Source: Stutzerimonas stutzeri
Lineage (GTDB): Bacteria; Pseudomonadota; Gammaproteobacteria; Pseudomonadales; Pseudomonadaceae
NCBI RefSeq assembly: GCF_002890915.1
Contig: NZ_POUT01000001.1
Coordinates: 726,726-790,725 of the forward strand
Direction of reading: 5' to 3'
DNA: 64,000 nucleotides
Numbering within the stretch: position 1 is the first letter of the stretch; the number at the start of each line of letters is the position of its first letter. Under the pieces are notes generated by a model that saw only the letters and a list, made by a program, of their open reading frames with translations, was not told the DNA's origin and did no database searches. Position numbers and translations under genes: made by a program. Below are positions 56,643-64,000 of this stretch, in pieces.

Positions 56643-57625
56643 GGCCCAGCCGGCGCGTAGAAGTCCGCCGGCGGCAGCTTGCCGCCGACCAGCGCCGGAT
56701 TCTTCTCGAGCAGCCGTTCGAAGAGGAACTCGACTTCCGCCCGTGCCTCGGCGGCCGGCACCGCCTGCATCTGCGCCACCGCCAGCGAGTCGGCGACGGC
56801 CTCGGCGCTGAGCATCGGCAGGTGCCTGGCGACCAGTTGGCCGCAGGCATCGGCATGGGCGTGGCACCACTGCAGCGAATCGGCATAGGCCCGGGCGATG
56901 TGCGCGGCGAGCGCCGGGTCGTCCTTGATGCTGGCCATCAGGGCGATGCCGGCCTGGGGAATGCGTGCCTCGCGCTGTAGCAGGCGGCCCCATTCGCGCT
57001 GCAGGTCCACGCTGCGATGCAGCTCGGGTGCGACCAGGCTCAGGGGGCCCTCGGCGGCCTTGCGCAATGCCATGGAGATCGCCGGCTCGGCCAGCAGCGC
57101 ATGGTCGGTGCGCCGCATCAGCAACAGCTGCATGGCATCGATGGGCGTGGCGACGTAGCGCAGGCGCAGGTCCTTGCGCAGGTCCAGGCCTTCGCGCTCG
57201 GCCAGCAGGCCGAAGAGGATGTCCGGCATGTCGCCGCGAAACGGCAGGGCGATTTCCTTGCCGCGCAGGTCGCCGATGCTGTTCAGCTGCGGATCGCGGG
57301 ACACCAGCCAGAGCAGGCCCCAGGTCGAGACGTTGAGCAGGCGCAGGCTCGCGCCGCGGTTGTAGAGGTTGGCGGCGACGTTGACCGGCATGGCCAGCAC
57401 GTCGGCCTGGCGGTTCAGTGCCATCAGCCGCAGCTGGTCGGGATCGCGCCAGGCGACGAATTCGACCTGCTCGGCGATATCCGCCAGGGCACCGGACTCG
57501 ACCATGTGGATCAACGGGTTGGACACCGAGGAGGACGGGCCGGCCAGCACCAGGCGCGGCAGCTTGCCCGCCAGCGCCGGCGTGGCGGCGGCCAGCAGGA
57601 CGATGAGCAGCAGTCGGCGGATCAT
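56639..57625 (-). CDS. ABC transporter substrate-binding protein (SsuA/THI5-like)
   Basis: A 328-residue periplasmic binding protein with a signal peptide ending near TPALA-GKLP (residue 19). The pattern VLAGPSSSVSNPLIHMVESGAL, DVLAMPVNVAANLYNRGA and IALPFRGDMPDILFGLLAEREGL is that of NMT1/THI5-like receptors. It overlaps the TonB receptor stop by one base and the permease start. The ligand is unknown; the Fur box and TonB partner favour an iron-linked compound. Confidence 0.88.
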   Translation of the reverse strand: MIRRLLLIVLLAAATPALAGKLPRLVLAGPSSSVSNPLIHMVESGALADIAEQVEFVAWRDPDQLRLMALNRQADVLAMPVNVAANLYNRGASLRLLNVSTWGLLWLVSRDPQLNSIGDLRGKEIALPFRGDMPDILFGLLAEREGLDLRKDLRLRYVATPIDAMQLLLMRRTDHALLAEPAISMALRKAAEGPLSLVAPELHRSVDLQREWGRLLQREARIPQAGIALMASIKDDPALAAHIARAYADSLQWCHAHADACGQLVARHLPMLSAEAVADSLAVAQMQAVPAAEARAEVEFLFERLLEKNPALVGGKLPPADFYAPAGP

Positions 57626-59670
57626 CAGAAGCTTCCACTCACGGCCAGGGTGATGCCGCGTCCGGGCGCTTCCAGTTCGTAGCCGCTGACGCCGTCGGCC
57701 AGGTGCTCGTGATAGGCCTTGTCGAACAGGTTGCTCAGCTTGGCGTCGAGGTTGGCGCTGTGCAGCACGCCGACCTTGCCGAAGCCCCAGCCGAGGCTGG
57801 CATCGGCGGTGACGAAGCCGGCAGTCTCATCCTCGGTGCCGTTGGAGAAGCGCGTGGCGACGCGGTCCTGCTCGGCCACCGCGCGCAGCTGGGCGTGCCA
57901 GTAGAAGCCGCGCTCGGCCGGCTGGCCGATGCCCAGGGTCAGTTCGTGGGCGGGCATCTGGTACAGCGGCTCATCGTCCTGCTTGTTCTCGCCGCGCAGC
58001 CAGGTGAAGCCGGCGTCCACCACGAAGGCGCCGACGGCCTTGCTGGCGCCGCCTTCAAGGCCGTAGATCACCACCTCGTCAAGGTTCTCGGTGCGCTTGA
58101 TCGGCAGGCCGTTGGGTGAGTTCATGCCGGTCACGCGGCCGGCGATGTAGTCGTCGATGCGGGTATGGAAGGCCGCCAGGCGGTAGTCGAAACCATCGCC
58201 ACGGCCCTTGAGGCCGATCTCGAAGCTGGTGGAGCGCTCGGGGTCGAGCTGCGGGTTGCCGATGTGGTAGTAGCCGTCGCCGCGGGCGGCATCCTCGAAG
58301 CGCTCGCGCAGGTCGGGGGCACGGTAGGCCTGGCCGACGTTGGCGTAGAGGTTGAGCGTGTCGCTCAGCGGGTGGGTGGCGCCCAGCGACCAGGACAGGC
58401 TGGTGTCGCTGCTGCCGAGGCCGCTGGTCTGCGCGGCGGCGCCGCTGCCCTTCTGCCTGGCGTCGCCGCGGACGCGATCCAGGCGTGCGCCGGCGACGAG
58501 GGCGGTGCGGCCGAGCTCGAACTCGTCCTGGGCGAACAGGCCGTAGGAGGTCACCTCGCCGTCCTTGAACGGGTCGTTGCGCTGGTCGTTATCGAAGAAG
58601 GGCGGGTTGTTGTGGATGTGCCGTTCGGGGTCGCCGGTCATCCGCCAGCCTTCGACGCCGACGCTCAGCAGGTGGTCGGCCAGCGGCACCCGGTAGGACG
58701 AGCGCAGGCCGTGGGTGATGAAGCTGACGTCGTTGCGCACCTGGTTGCGGCCGAGGTTCTCGGAGTAGGCGCGGATTTCCCGGTAGACCTCCTGGCGGTA
58801 GACCTCGGTGCTCAGGGTGCCCTCGCCGAGGCGATTCTCCAGGCCGACCTGGAACAGCTCGCGGCGCTGCTCCGGCGAATGCATGGTGACGGTGCCGAGC
58901 AGCGCCGGGGTGCCGCTGCGGGCCGAACCGGGATACCAGACATCGCGGTCGGTATGGCGCTGCAGGTTGAGGTTGACGCTGACATCGTCGCTCAGCCGCT
59001 GCTTGTACTTGAGCAGCAGGTTGTCGGAGCTGTAGCCAGTGCGTTCCTCGGTGCCGCCGGGGCTGTCGTAGTCGTTGAGCTTGCGGCCGGCGACGCCCAG
59101 CACCAGCGCATGGTCGCTGCTGGAGTTGCGCAGCAAGGCCGCGCCATGGAAGCCTTTGTCGACGCTACTGGCGGACAGGCCGAAGCGTCCGCCCGTTTCC
59201 TCCTGCTCGGTGAAGCGCGCTTCGGGGGTGATCAGGTTGACCACGCCACCCATGGCGCCGCTGCCGTAGAGCACCGAACCCGGGCCCTTGACCACCTCGG
59301 CGCGGTCGAGCAGGCCGAGGTCGAGGAAGGAGGCCAGCGAGCCCTGCGGCTGCGCCGAATTGACCCGCACGCCATCGACCATCAGCACCACGCTTTCCTT
59401 CTTCAGGCCGCGCAGCACCGGGTTCTGGCCCCAGGCGCCGTCGCTGTGCACGGCCAGGCCAGGTTTACCGCGGAACAGGCTGCCGGCCGGCGCGCCGGTT
59501 TCGCTCGGCCGCGGCTGCAGTACCTCGATCGCCTGCGGGATGTCCTGGGTCGCGGCCTGGTAGCCCTTGGCGGTGACCACGGTTTCCTCCAGCTCCAGCG
59601 GGGCGGCGAGAACGGAAGAGGTGCTGATGGCCAGGCAGGCCAGGGCCAGCGGGTGCAGGCGGAGAATCAT
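57625..59670 (-). CDS. TonB-dependent outer-membrane receptor
   Basis: A 681-residue receptor. The signal peptide ends near SVLA-APLELE (residue 23). The TonB box region reads LEETVVTAKGYQ. A plug domain follows (about 40-150; GLAVHSDGAWGQNPVLRGLKKESVVLMVDGVRV, GPGSVLYGSGAMGGVVNLIT), then a beta barrel ending in the aromatic-terminal strand (ITLAVSGSF). The barrel sequence resembles heme, cobalamin or metal-chelate receptors but no ligand signature was recognised. A Fur-like box precedes it. Confidence 0.92.
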   Translation of the reverse strand: MILRLHPLALACLAISTSSVLAAPLELEETVVTAKGYQAATQDIPQAIEVLQPRPSETGAPAGSLFRGKPGLAVHSDGAWGQNPVLRGLKKESVVLMVDGVRVNSAQPQGSLASFLDLGLLDRAEVVKGPGSVLYGSGAMGGVVNLITPEARFTEQEETGGRFGLSASSVDKGFHGAALLRNSSSDHALVLGVAGRKLNDYDSPGGTEERTGYSSDNLLLKYKQRLSDDVSVNLNLQRHTDRDVWYPGSARSGTPALLGTVTMHSPEQRRELFQVGLENRLGEGTLSTEVYRQEVYREIRAYSENLGRNQVRNDVSFITHGLRSSYRVPLADHLLSVGVEGWRMTGDPERHIHNNPPFFDNDQRNDPFKDGEVTSYGLFAQDEFELGRTALVAGARLDRVRGDARQKGSGAAAQTSGLGSSDTSLSWSLGATHPLSDTLNLYANVGQAYRAPDLRERFEDAARGDGYYHIGNPQLDPERSTSFEIGLKGRGDGFDYRLAAFHTRIDDYIAGRVTGMNSPNGLPIKRTENLDEVVIYGLEGGASKAVGAFVVDAGFTWLRGENKQDDEPLYQMPAHELTLGIGQPAERGFYWHAQLRAVAEQDRVATRFSNGTEDETAGFVTADASLGWGFGKVGVLHSANLDAKLSNLFDKAYHEHLADGVSGYELEAPGRGITLAVSGSF

Positions 59671-59738
59671 CGAACGGCTCCCATGAAGATCGTCGGCGGT
59701 GCTGCCGACCGCAACAATGGGTGCGATTCTCTTTCAGT

Positions 59739-59757
59739 TGATAATAATTATCATTTG
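59739..59757 (-). promoter_or_regulatory. Fur box
   Basis: TGATAATAATTATCATTTG is a close dyad match to the GATAATGATAATCATTATC Fur operator. It lies about 70 bp upstream of the TonB receptor start and also faces the downstream end of the DUF6436 gene. It predicts iron repression of the whole receptor-ABC-nnrS operon. Confidence 0.75.
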
Positions 59758-59797
59758 ATTGCGATCAAGTTTGCCTGCCGTACTGCCGCCGTATTCG

Positions 59798-60367
59798 CTA
59801 TTGCTGCCAGTCGCAGAAACAGGCCACCGCCAGCGAGTGGGTGGCGCGCACCTTGCGCCCGGCGAGCACTGCCTCGAGGATGGGCTCGACGAAGCTGTTG
59901 TCCGAACTGCACACCGCGCCCTCGCTGTAGGGGCCGATGTAGACCAGCTCGCCTTGCTGGTCCCAGATGCCCACCGCGGGGCTGGCCGGCAGCCGCTCGG
60001 CACCGATGAGTCCTTCGAGAGGCTTGAGCGCGGCCAGCGGCTGCGGCAGGCGGCCCTGGCTGCCCGGCTTGCGCACTTCGTAGAACTCGACCGGCTGCCC
60101 GGCGAAGCGCTGCAGCAGCTCCTGCAGGTGCTGCTGGTTGCCGACGTTGCACGGGCAGCCCGGGTCCCAGAAGTGCACGAAGCGCACCGCGCCGTGGCCC
60201 TGCAGTTCGGCGGGCAGCCTGAGCGCGTCGCCGGAGAACAGCTCGGCGCGCTCACCCTCGAAGGTGCGCAGGTAACGCCCCTCGAACCACTGGAAGGCGG
60301 CCAGCATGGCGCCGGCCCAGAGCAGGGCGATCAATGCGGCGAGCAGGTATTTGCGGCGGGTGCTCAT
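59798..60367 (-). CDS. DUF6436-type thioredoxin-fold membrane-anchored protein
   Basis: A 189-residue protein with one N-terminal helix (KYLLAALIALLWAGAMLAAFQW) and a periplasmic thioredoxin-like domain. The motif VRFVHFWDPGCPCNVGNQQHL replaces the usual CxxC with CPC, and further cysteines are in GAVCSSDN and VACFCDW. This is the DUF6436 pattern. A redox or metal-binding role is possible. It is divergent from the hydrolase at 60455. Confidence 0.8.
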   Translation of the reverse strand: MSTRRKYLLAALIALLWAGAMLAAFQWFEGRYLRTFEGERAELFSGDALRLPAELQGHGAVRFVHFWDPGCPCNVGNQQHLQELLQRFAGQPVEFYEVRKPGSQGRLPQPLAALKPLEGLIGAERLPASPAVGIWDQQGELVYIGPYSEGAVCSSDNSFVEPILEAVLAGRKVRATHSLAVACFCDWQQ

Positions 60368-60454
60368 GGCGGAATTCTGTTTGCGGGTGCGCAAGCTTGC
60401 CATGATGCGGCGCAGAGCTGAATATCCCGAGTCACCGCAACCCGAAAGAATCCC

Positions 60455-61393
60455 ATGCCCGCGCGTATCCAGCCCGAGCGTTTGCGTCGCGGCCTGCCGC
60501 CGTTGTCCCAGGCTGTCGACGTATCCGCTGAAGCCCTCGAGTATCAGGCCTACTACGGCCTGAACATGCCGCACCGGCGCAATGTCCAGCGCCGCCTGGG
60601 GCGCTTCCGCGTACATGACTACGATGTGGTCGCCCAGGCCTGGTGGCCGGAACAGCCGCATGCCAGCCTGCTGATCCTGCACGGCTACTACGATCACATG
60701 GGCCTGTATCGGCACGTGGTGGACTGGGGCCTGGAGATGGGCTTCGCCGTGCTGGCCTGCGACCTGCCCGGGCACGGGCTGTCCAGCGGCCCGCGCGCCA
60801 GCATCAACGAGTTCGACGAGTACCAGGCGGTGCTGGCCGGGCTGTTCGAACAGGCGCGCCAGCTGGATCTGCCGCGCCCCTGGCATCTGCTCGGGCAGAG
60901 CACCGGCGGCGCCATCGCCCTCGACCATCTGCTGCACCAGGCGGACAACGCCGATCTGGGGCGGACCATCCTGCTGGCACCGCTGATCCGCCCGCGCGCC
61001 TGGCTGCGCTCGCGGCTCAGCTACGAGCTGGTGCGGCGCTTCGTGCGGCAGATCCCGCGGACCTTCACCGACAACTCCAGCGATCCCGCCTTCCTCGAGT
61101 TCGTCCAGAGCCGCGATCCGCTGCAGCCGGACATCCTGCCCACGGCCTGGGTCGGTGCGCTGTCGCGCTGGATCCCGCGGATCGAGGGGGCGCCGGACAG
61201 CACGCACTCGCCGCTGATCATCCAGGGCGAGGCGGACATGACCGTGGACTGGCGCCACAACCTGCCCATGCTGCAGCGCAAGTTCGCCACATCGGAAATC
61301 CTCCGCCTGCCCGATGCGCGCCACCATCTGGCGAACGAACGCGAAGAGCTTCGCCGCGTCTACTTCGACTTCCTGCGCGAGCGGCTGAAGTAG
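60455..61393 (+). CDS. alpha/beta hydrolase (serine aminopeptidase S33/monoglyceride-lipase-like)
   Basis: A 312-residue hydrolase. Oxyanion region LILHGYYDHMGLY, nucleophile in LLGQSTGGAIALDH (Ser about 151), acid in IIQGEADMTVDW and His in LPDARHHLANE complete the triad. Similar proteins act on monoglycerides or esters, but the natural substrate is unknown. ATG 60455 gives MPARIQPERLRRG; no strong ribosome site is seen. Confidence 0.85.
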   Translation: MPARIQPERLRRGLPPLSQAVDVSAEALEYQAYYGLNMPHRRNVQRRLGRFRVHDYDVVAQAWWPEQPHASLLILHGYYDHMGLYRHVVDWGLEMGFAVLACDLPGHGLSSGPRASINEFDEYQAVLAGLFEQARQLDLPRPWHLLGQSTGGAIALDHLLHQADNADLGRTILLAPLIRPRAWLRSRLSYELVRRFVRQIPRTFTDNSSDPAFLEFVQSRDPLQPDILPTAWVGALSRWIPRIEGAPDSTHSPLIIQGEADMTVDWRHNLPMLQRKFATSEILRLPDARHHLANEREELRRVYFDFLRERLK

Positions 61394-61400
61394 CGCCGGC

Positions 61401-62168
61401 TCAGATGCTCGGCTGTTGCGGTTCCAGCTCGTTGCCGCTCATGCCCACCGCCAGACCTGCCCGCAGTGCCTGCAGCGCAGCCTGGTAGTAGGCCTTGCCC
61501 GCGTCCGACTGGGCGAACTGCAGGAACTCCTCCAGCTCGGCATCGGACAGCTCGCGATAGACGTAGAGCAGGGTGTTGTCGAGATCGCCCTCGATCTGCT
61601 CGACCATGCGCTGGCGTTGGCTGCCCAGCAGGTTTTGTGCCTGGCCGCCGCCGAGCAGGCCGGGAATCATCTGGCTGAGGCTGTCGGCCGCGACCCCGGC
61701 CAGCGCCAGGCTGACCTCGGCGCCCGCTTCGCTGGCGGGAATGGCCTGGGCCAGATGACGGATCAGCAACTGACGATTGCTGCCGGCCTCCATGCGCGGC
61801 AGGCCGCCGGCGTGGCGGGCCAGCTGTTCGCGGCGGGCGGCGAGGACTTCGGCCGAGACGATCTTGCGCCCCAGCGGCGACTGGAAGAACGCCAGTGCTG
61901 GCTGCGGCTGCGCCAGGTTCGCCCGTAGCGCACCCAGGGCCCGCTGGTCGATGGCGTGGGAGGCGAAGCGGCGATTGCTGTTGGTGACCAGCGCCTGGAA
62001 CACCGCCGGCGGCAGGGTGTCCTTGTAGCGTTGCTGGGCGGCGGTCAGCGCATCGGCGAAATTGGCCCGCTGTTCGGTCCAGCCGGCGGTCTCGTAGAGC
62101 TCTTCGTAGGTATCGGCGAAGCCGACGAGGCTGAAGGTCAGCAGTGCACAGGCTAAAAGGGCGCGCAT
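61401..62168 (-). CDS. DUF2059-like exported protein
   Basis: A 255-residue protein with a signal peptide (MRALLACALLTFSLVGFADT) and an all-helical body. The C-terminal LYVYRELSDAELEEFLQFAQSDAGKAYYQAA motif is characteristic of DUF2059 domains. It is convergent with the hydrolase gene (7-bp gap). Function unknown; no enzyme motif is seen. Confidence 0.8.
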   Translation of the reverse strand: MRALLACALLTFSLVGFADTYEELYETAGWTEQRANFADALTAAQQRYKDTLPPAVFQALVTNSNRRFASHAIDQRALGALRANLAQPQPALAFFQSPLGRKIVSAEVLAARREQLARHAGGLPRMEAGSNRQLLIRHLAQAIPASEAGAEVSLALAGVAADSLSQMIPGLLGGGQAQNLLGSQRQRMVEQIEGDLDNTLLYVYRELSDAELEEFLQFAQSDAGKAYYQAALQALRAGLAVGMSGNELEPQQPSI

Positions 62169-62331
62169 GGAAACTCCTGTCTGGCGGGCGGTCTATTTTC
62201 CGTGCCCCGGCGTATGCTTGTCGAGGCGCGAACGCACTGCTGCCGCGGGCTGGCGAGATTGCCGCAGCGCAGCTTGTGGCGGAGTCGCGACAGACTCTAG
62301 ACTCTGTCAGTATCCCTTCGGAGTCACTTCC

Positions 62332-62940
62332 TTGCCGTTCTCTTCGATCATCGACGACCTGGCCGAGCGCGGCTGGTCGTTGCAGCGTTCCTTCCTTTCC
62401 AGTGATGTGACCCACAAGCTGGCCGACGAGTGCCGCAGGCGCGAGGCCGAGGGTGCGCTGGCGCCGGCCGGCGTCGGCCGCGGCGAGGCGCAGGCGGTGC
62501 ACGAAGGCATCCGCAGCGACCATATCCAGTGGCTGGAGCCCGGCCAGTCGCCGGTGTGCGATGACTACCTCGAGCTCATGGACGGCTTGCGCCAGCAGCT
62601 CAACCGCGAGCTGTTCCTCGGCCTGGAGGAGTTCGAGTGCCATTTCGCCTTCTACCCGCCGGGGGCGTTCTACCAGACCCACCTGGACCGCTTCCGCGAT
62701 GACGACAGCCGTTGCGTGACCGCGGTGCTCTACCTCAATCCGGACTGGCAACCAGCGCATGGCGGCATGCTGCGCATGCACTTCGCCGACGGTTCGCAGC
62801 TGGACGTCCCGCCGCTGGCCGGCAACCTGGTGGTGTTCCTTTCCGGCGAGTTCCCCCATGAGGTGCTGGCCACCCAGGCCGAGCGCCTGTCGCTCACCGG
62901 CTGGTTCCGCCGACGGCCGGCGGATGTGCTGGCGCTCTGA
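62332..62940 (+). CDS. 2-oxoglutarate-Fe(II) dioxygenase (SM-20/prolyl-hydroxylase-like)
   Basis: A 202-residue oxygenase. The iron ligands are in FYQTHLDRFRDD (HxD) and the distal FPHEVLATQ histidine; the arginine in LTGWFRRR would bind 2-oxoglutarate. YxNPDWQPAHGGMLRMH is the typical core strand. The TTG at 62332 is chosen because CGGAG lies 8 bp upstream and family proteins start near PFSSIIDDLAERGW; an in-frame ATG at 62167 would add 55 residues overlapping the divergent gene. Confidence 0.85.
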   Translation: MPFSSIIDDLAERGWSLQRSFLSSDVTHKLADECRRREAEGALAPAGVGRGEAQAVHEGIRSDHIQWLEPGQSPVCDDYLELMDGLRQQLNRELFLGLEEFECHFAFYPPGAFYQTHLDRFRDDDSRCVTAVLYLNPDWQPAHGGMLRMHFADGSQLDVPPLAGNLVVFLSGEFPHEVLATQAERLSLTGWFRRRPADVLAL

Positions 62941-62998
62941 TCCTTCTCTTGGCTTGGTGGTGAAAGCCGCTGCCCGGGCGATCGGACGTTCACGGACA

Positions 62999-63073
62999 GG
63001 TTGGCGCTGAGCGTAGCGAAGCCCAACTGGAACGTGTTGGGCTTCGGCGCTTCGTTCCTCGACCCAACCTGCG
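62999..63073. repeat. family B repeat
   Basis: GGTTGGCGCTGAGCGTAGCG ... GTTGGGCTTCGGCGC...GACCCAACCTGCG, the same dyad plan as at 16570, 39691 and 53649. Confidence 0.65.
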
Positions 63074-63130
63074 CAACGCGCTATGGCATAGCCGTAAAAA
63101 AGGTTCTTCGCATTTCATGGGACAGGCTGC

Positions 63131-63840
63131 TTGACACCGGACTGGCAAGATTGGGTGTGTTGAATGAAAGTTTTGCTTTCATTGGCGATTAACGAGCTGC
63201 TTGAGAGCTTGGTTTCGCCCTGCTGGGCGAGTTCCTTTTGGCAGTCGCCCCAAAAGGAACCAAAAAGTCTTGCCCCTGCATCCGGCCCTGCGCTACGCGC
63301 AGGGTTCGTTCTCTCCATCGCCGCTCCAGGGGTCGGCTTACAAGGGCCATCCATGGCCCTTTAAGCCTTTCGCCGCATCCCTGCGGCTCAACCCCCTACG
63401 CAACGATTCCGCTCACCCTCCTGAAGGGGCGTTGGGTGTCGCCTGATGGTTCGTACAGAAAGAAAAAGCCAAGCCAAAGCAAGCATCAACGGTCTTCCAG
63501 GCAACTCGGACTCCGTTCCCGTCAGGAGGCTGAGTGGAGGTGTCGCGCAGGGGGACGCGAGGCATGGACGCCGAGCGAGGAACGAAGGGACAGGGACGTC
63601 CCTTCGTGACGGCCCCCGGAGCGGCATCGGAACGAGGGGAGTCTGGCCGCGTAGCGGACAGACCCGGATGTCGGGTGCCCTTCTTCTTTGGTTACTTTCT
63701 TGTTGGGCAAGCAACAAGAAAGTGACTCGGCCGGGGGGCCGAAACCAGAAGTGTCAGCACACTCGGTAAGCGCCCTGATCACCAAGGCGCAAGCCCAAAC
63801 CAAATGGCAGCAACACCCAAACTTGCCAGTCCGGTGTCAA
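63131..63840. mobile_element. 710-bp non-coding element with 28-bp terminal inverted repeats
   Basis: TTGACACCGGACTGGCAAGA...GGGTGT (63131-63158) is repeated in inverse at 63813-63840 with one mismatch. Internal hairpins are AATGAAAG/CTTTCATT (63163-63183), TTCCTTTTGG/CCAAAAGGAA (63232-63259) and a 15-bp stem GTTACTTTCTTGTTG/CAACAAGAAAGTGAC (63691-63726). Frames of 60-120 codons exist on both strands but have no recognisable domain or consistent ribosome sites. It is judged non-coding, possibly a MITE-like or dispersed structured repeat. Confidence 0.6.
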
Positions 63841-63874
63841 TCCTTGCTTCCCCAAGAAAGCGCGATGACCCCAA

Positions 63875-64000
63875 ATCGGGATAGGGGACGGCTACCGCCG
63901 TTCCCCTCCCACACCACCCGGCATGCGGGTCCGCACCGGGCGGTTCGAGATGTTGAGGTCAGGAGAGTCTTGGCATGCCCAGACGATCGAAATAGCTGAT
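63875..64000 (-). ncRNA. probable 3' end of a group II intron (partial)
   Basis: On the minus strand a GAACCGCCCGGTGCGG...CCGGGTGGTGTGGGAGGGG hairpin (63904-63946) is followed by a second stem (ACGGCGGTAGCCGT) and the terminus CTATCCCGAT near 63875. This resembles domain V, domain VI and the 3' end of bacterial group II introns as remembered. The body would lie beyond the right edge. The hairpin is not a textbook domain V, so the call is tentative. Confidence 0.45.
63959..64000 (-). CDS. C-terminal 13 residues of a possible intron-encoded reverse transcriptase
   Basis: The minus-strand frame entering from the right edge reads ISYFDRLGMPRLS then TGA (63959-63961), just before the putative domain V. 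Position fits the end of a group II intron maturase gene. Too short to identify on its own. Confidence 0.3.
   Translation of the reverse strand: MSYFDRLGMPRLS

Noticed and set aside
57625..59670. Calling the TonB receptor OprC/NosA because of the nearby nnrS
   Set aside because: Plug and barrel segments do not resemble the copper receptor sequence as remembered, and the promoter carries a Fur box.
63164..63999. Several 60-120 codon frames in the right-hand gene-poor region
   Set aside because: They lie inside the terminal-inverted-repeat element on both strands, are Arg/Pro/Ser-rich, overlap hairpins and show no domains.

Overview
The window is a chromosomal stretch of a high-GC gammaproteobacterium of the Pseudomonas/Stutzerimonas group. 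The evidence is the gene content and order: a coxB-coxA-ctaG-coxC operon, prlC with its YheV-like and gamma-carbonic-anhydrase neighbours, zur-znuCB/znuA, kauB beside an omega-aminotransferase, aguA-aguB and a complete spu polyamine cluster all resemble P. aeruginosa loci. Intergenic spaces carry three dispersed inverted-repeat families. The species cannot be fixed from sequence reading alone.

Layout. 1-5060: aa3-type cytochrome c oxidase operon on the minus strand, with a small membrane protein upstream. 5399-10760: an SOS-box-preceded radical SAM gene (PA0069 family) split by a strikingly AT-rich 4,297-bp element. The element has only two genes, a large serine recombinase and a MobV-like relaxase, plus about 640 bp of structured non-coding DNA. 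The two junctions can be resolved to a CA dinucleotide. Precise excision restores an uninterrupted 354-residue radical SAM protein, and the crossover lies inside its iron-sulfur cysteine motif. This is the most interesting object in the window.

11082-25780: a membrane acyltransferase, the YheV-like protein, prlC, a gamma-carbonic-anhydrase-like protein, a zinc alcohol dehydrogenase, the metNIQ methionine importer, catalase HPII (katE), and the zinc uptake regulon (zur-znuC-znuB-ygjP-like with divergent znuA). A 265-bp MITE-like palindromic element sits between znuC and znuB.

26062-53636: amine catabolism and signalling. gabT2 and kauB are divergent. They are followed by a five-gene minus-strand signalling operon (kinase, receiver, kinase, receiver, Hpt-REC-REC-GGDEF), then the lipid desaturase desA, a PAS-GGDEF cyclase and a VOC protein. 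Next come aguA and aguB (agmatine to putrescine), spuI, and spuA-spuB-spuC-spuD-spuE-spuF-spuG-spuH (uptake and gamma-glutamylation or transamination of polyamines). Together these could take agmatine, putrescine or spermidine to GABA-level intermediates.

53786-59670: a Fur-box-preceded minus-strand operon encoding a TonB-dependent receptor, an ABC importer and NnrS. 59798-62940: a thioredoxin-like DUF6436 protein, an alpha/beta hydrolase, a DUF2059-like exported protein and a 2OG-Fe(II) oxygenase. 62941-64000 is gene-poor. It holds a dispersed repeat, a 710-bp element with 28-bp terminal inverted repeats, and what looks like the 3' end of a group II intron running off the right edge.
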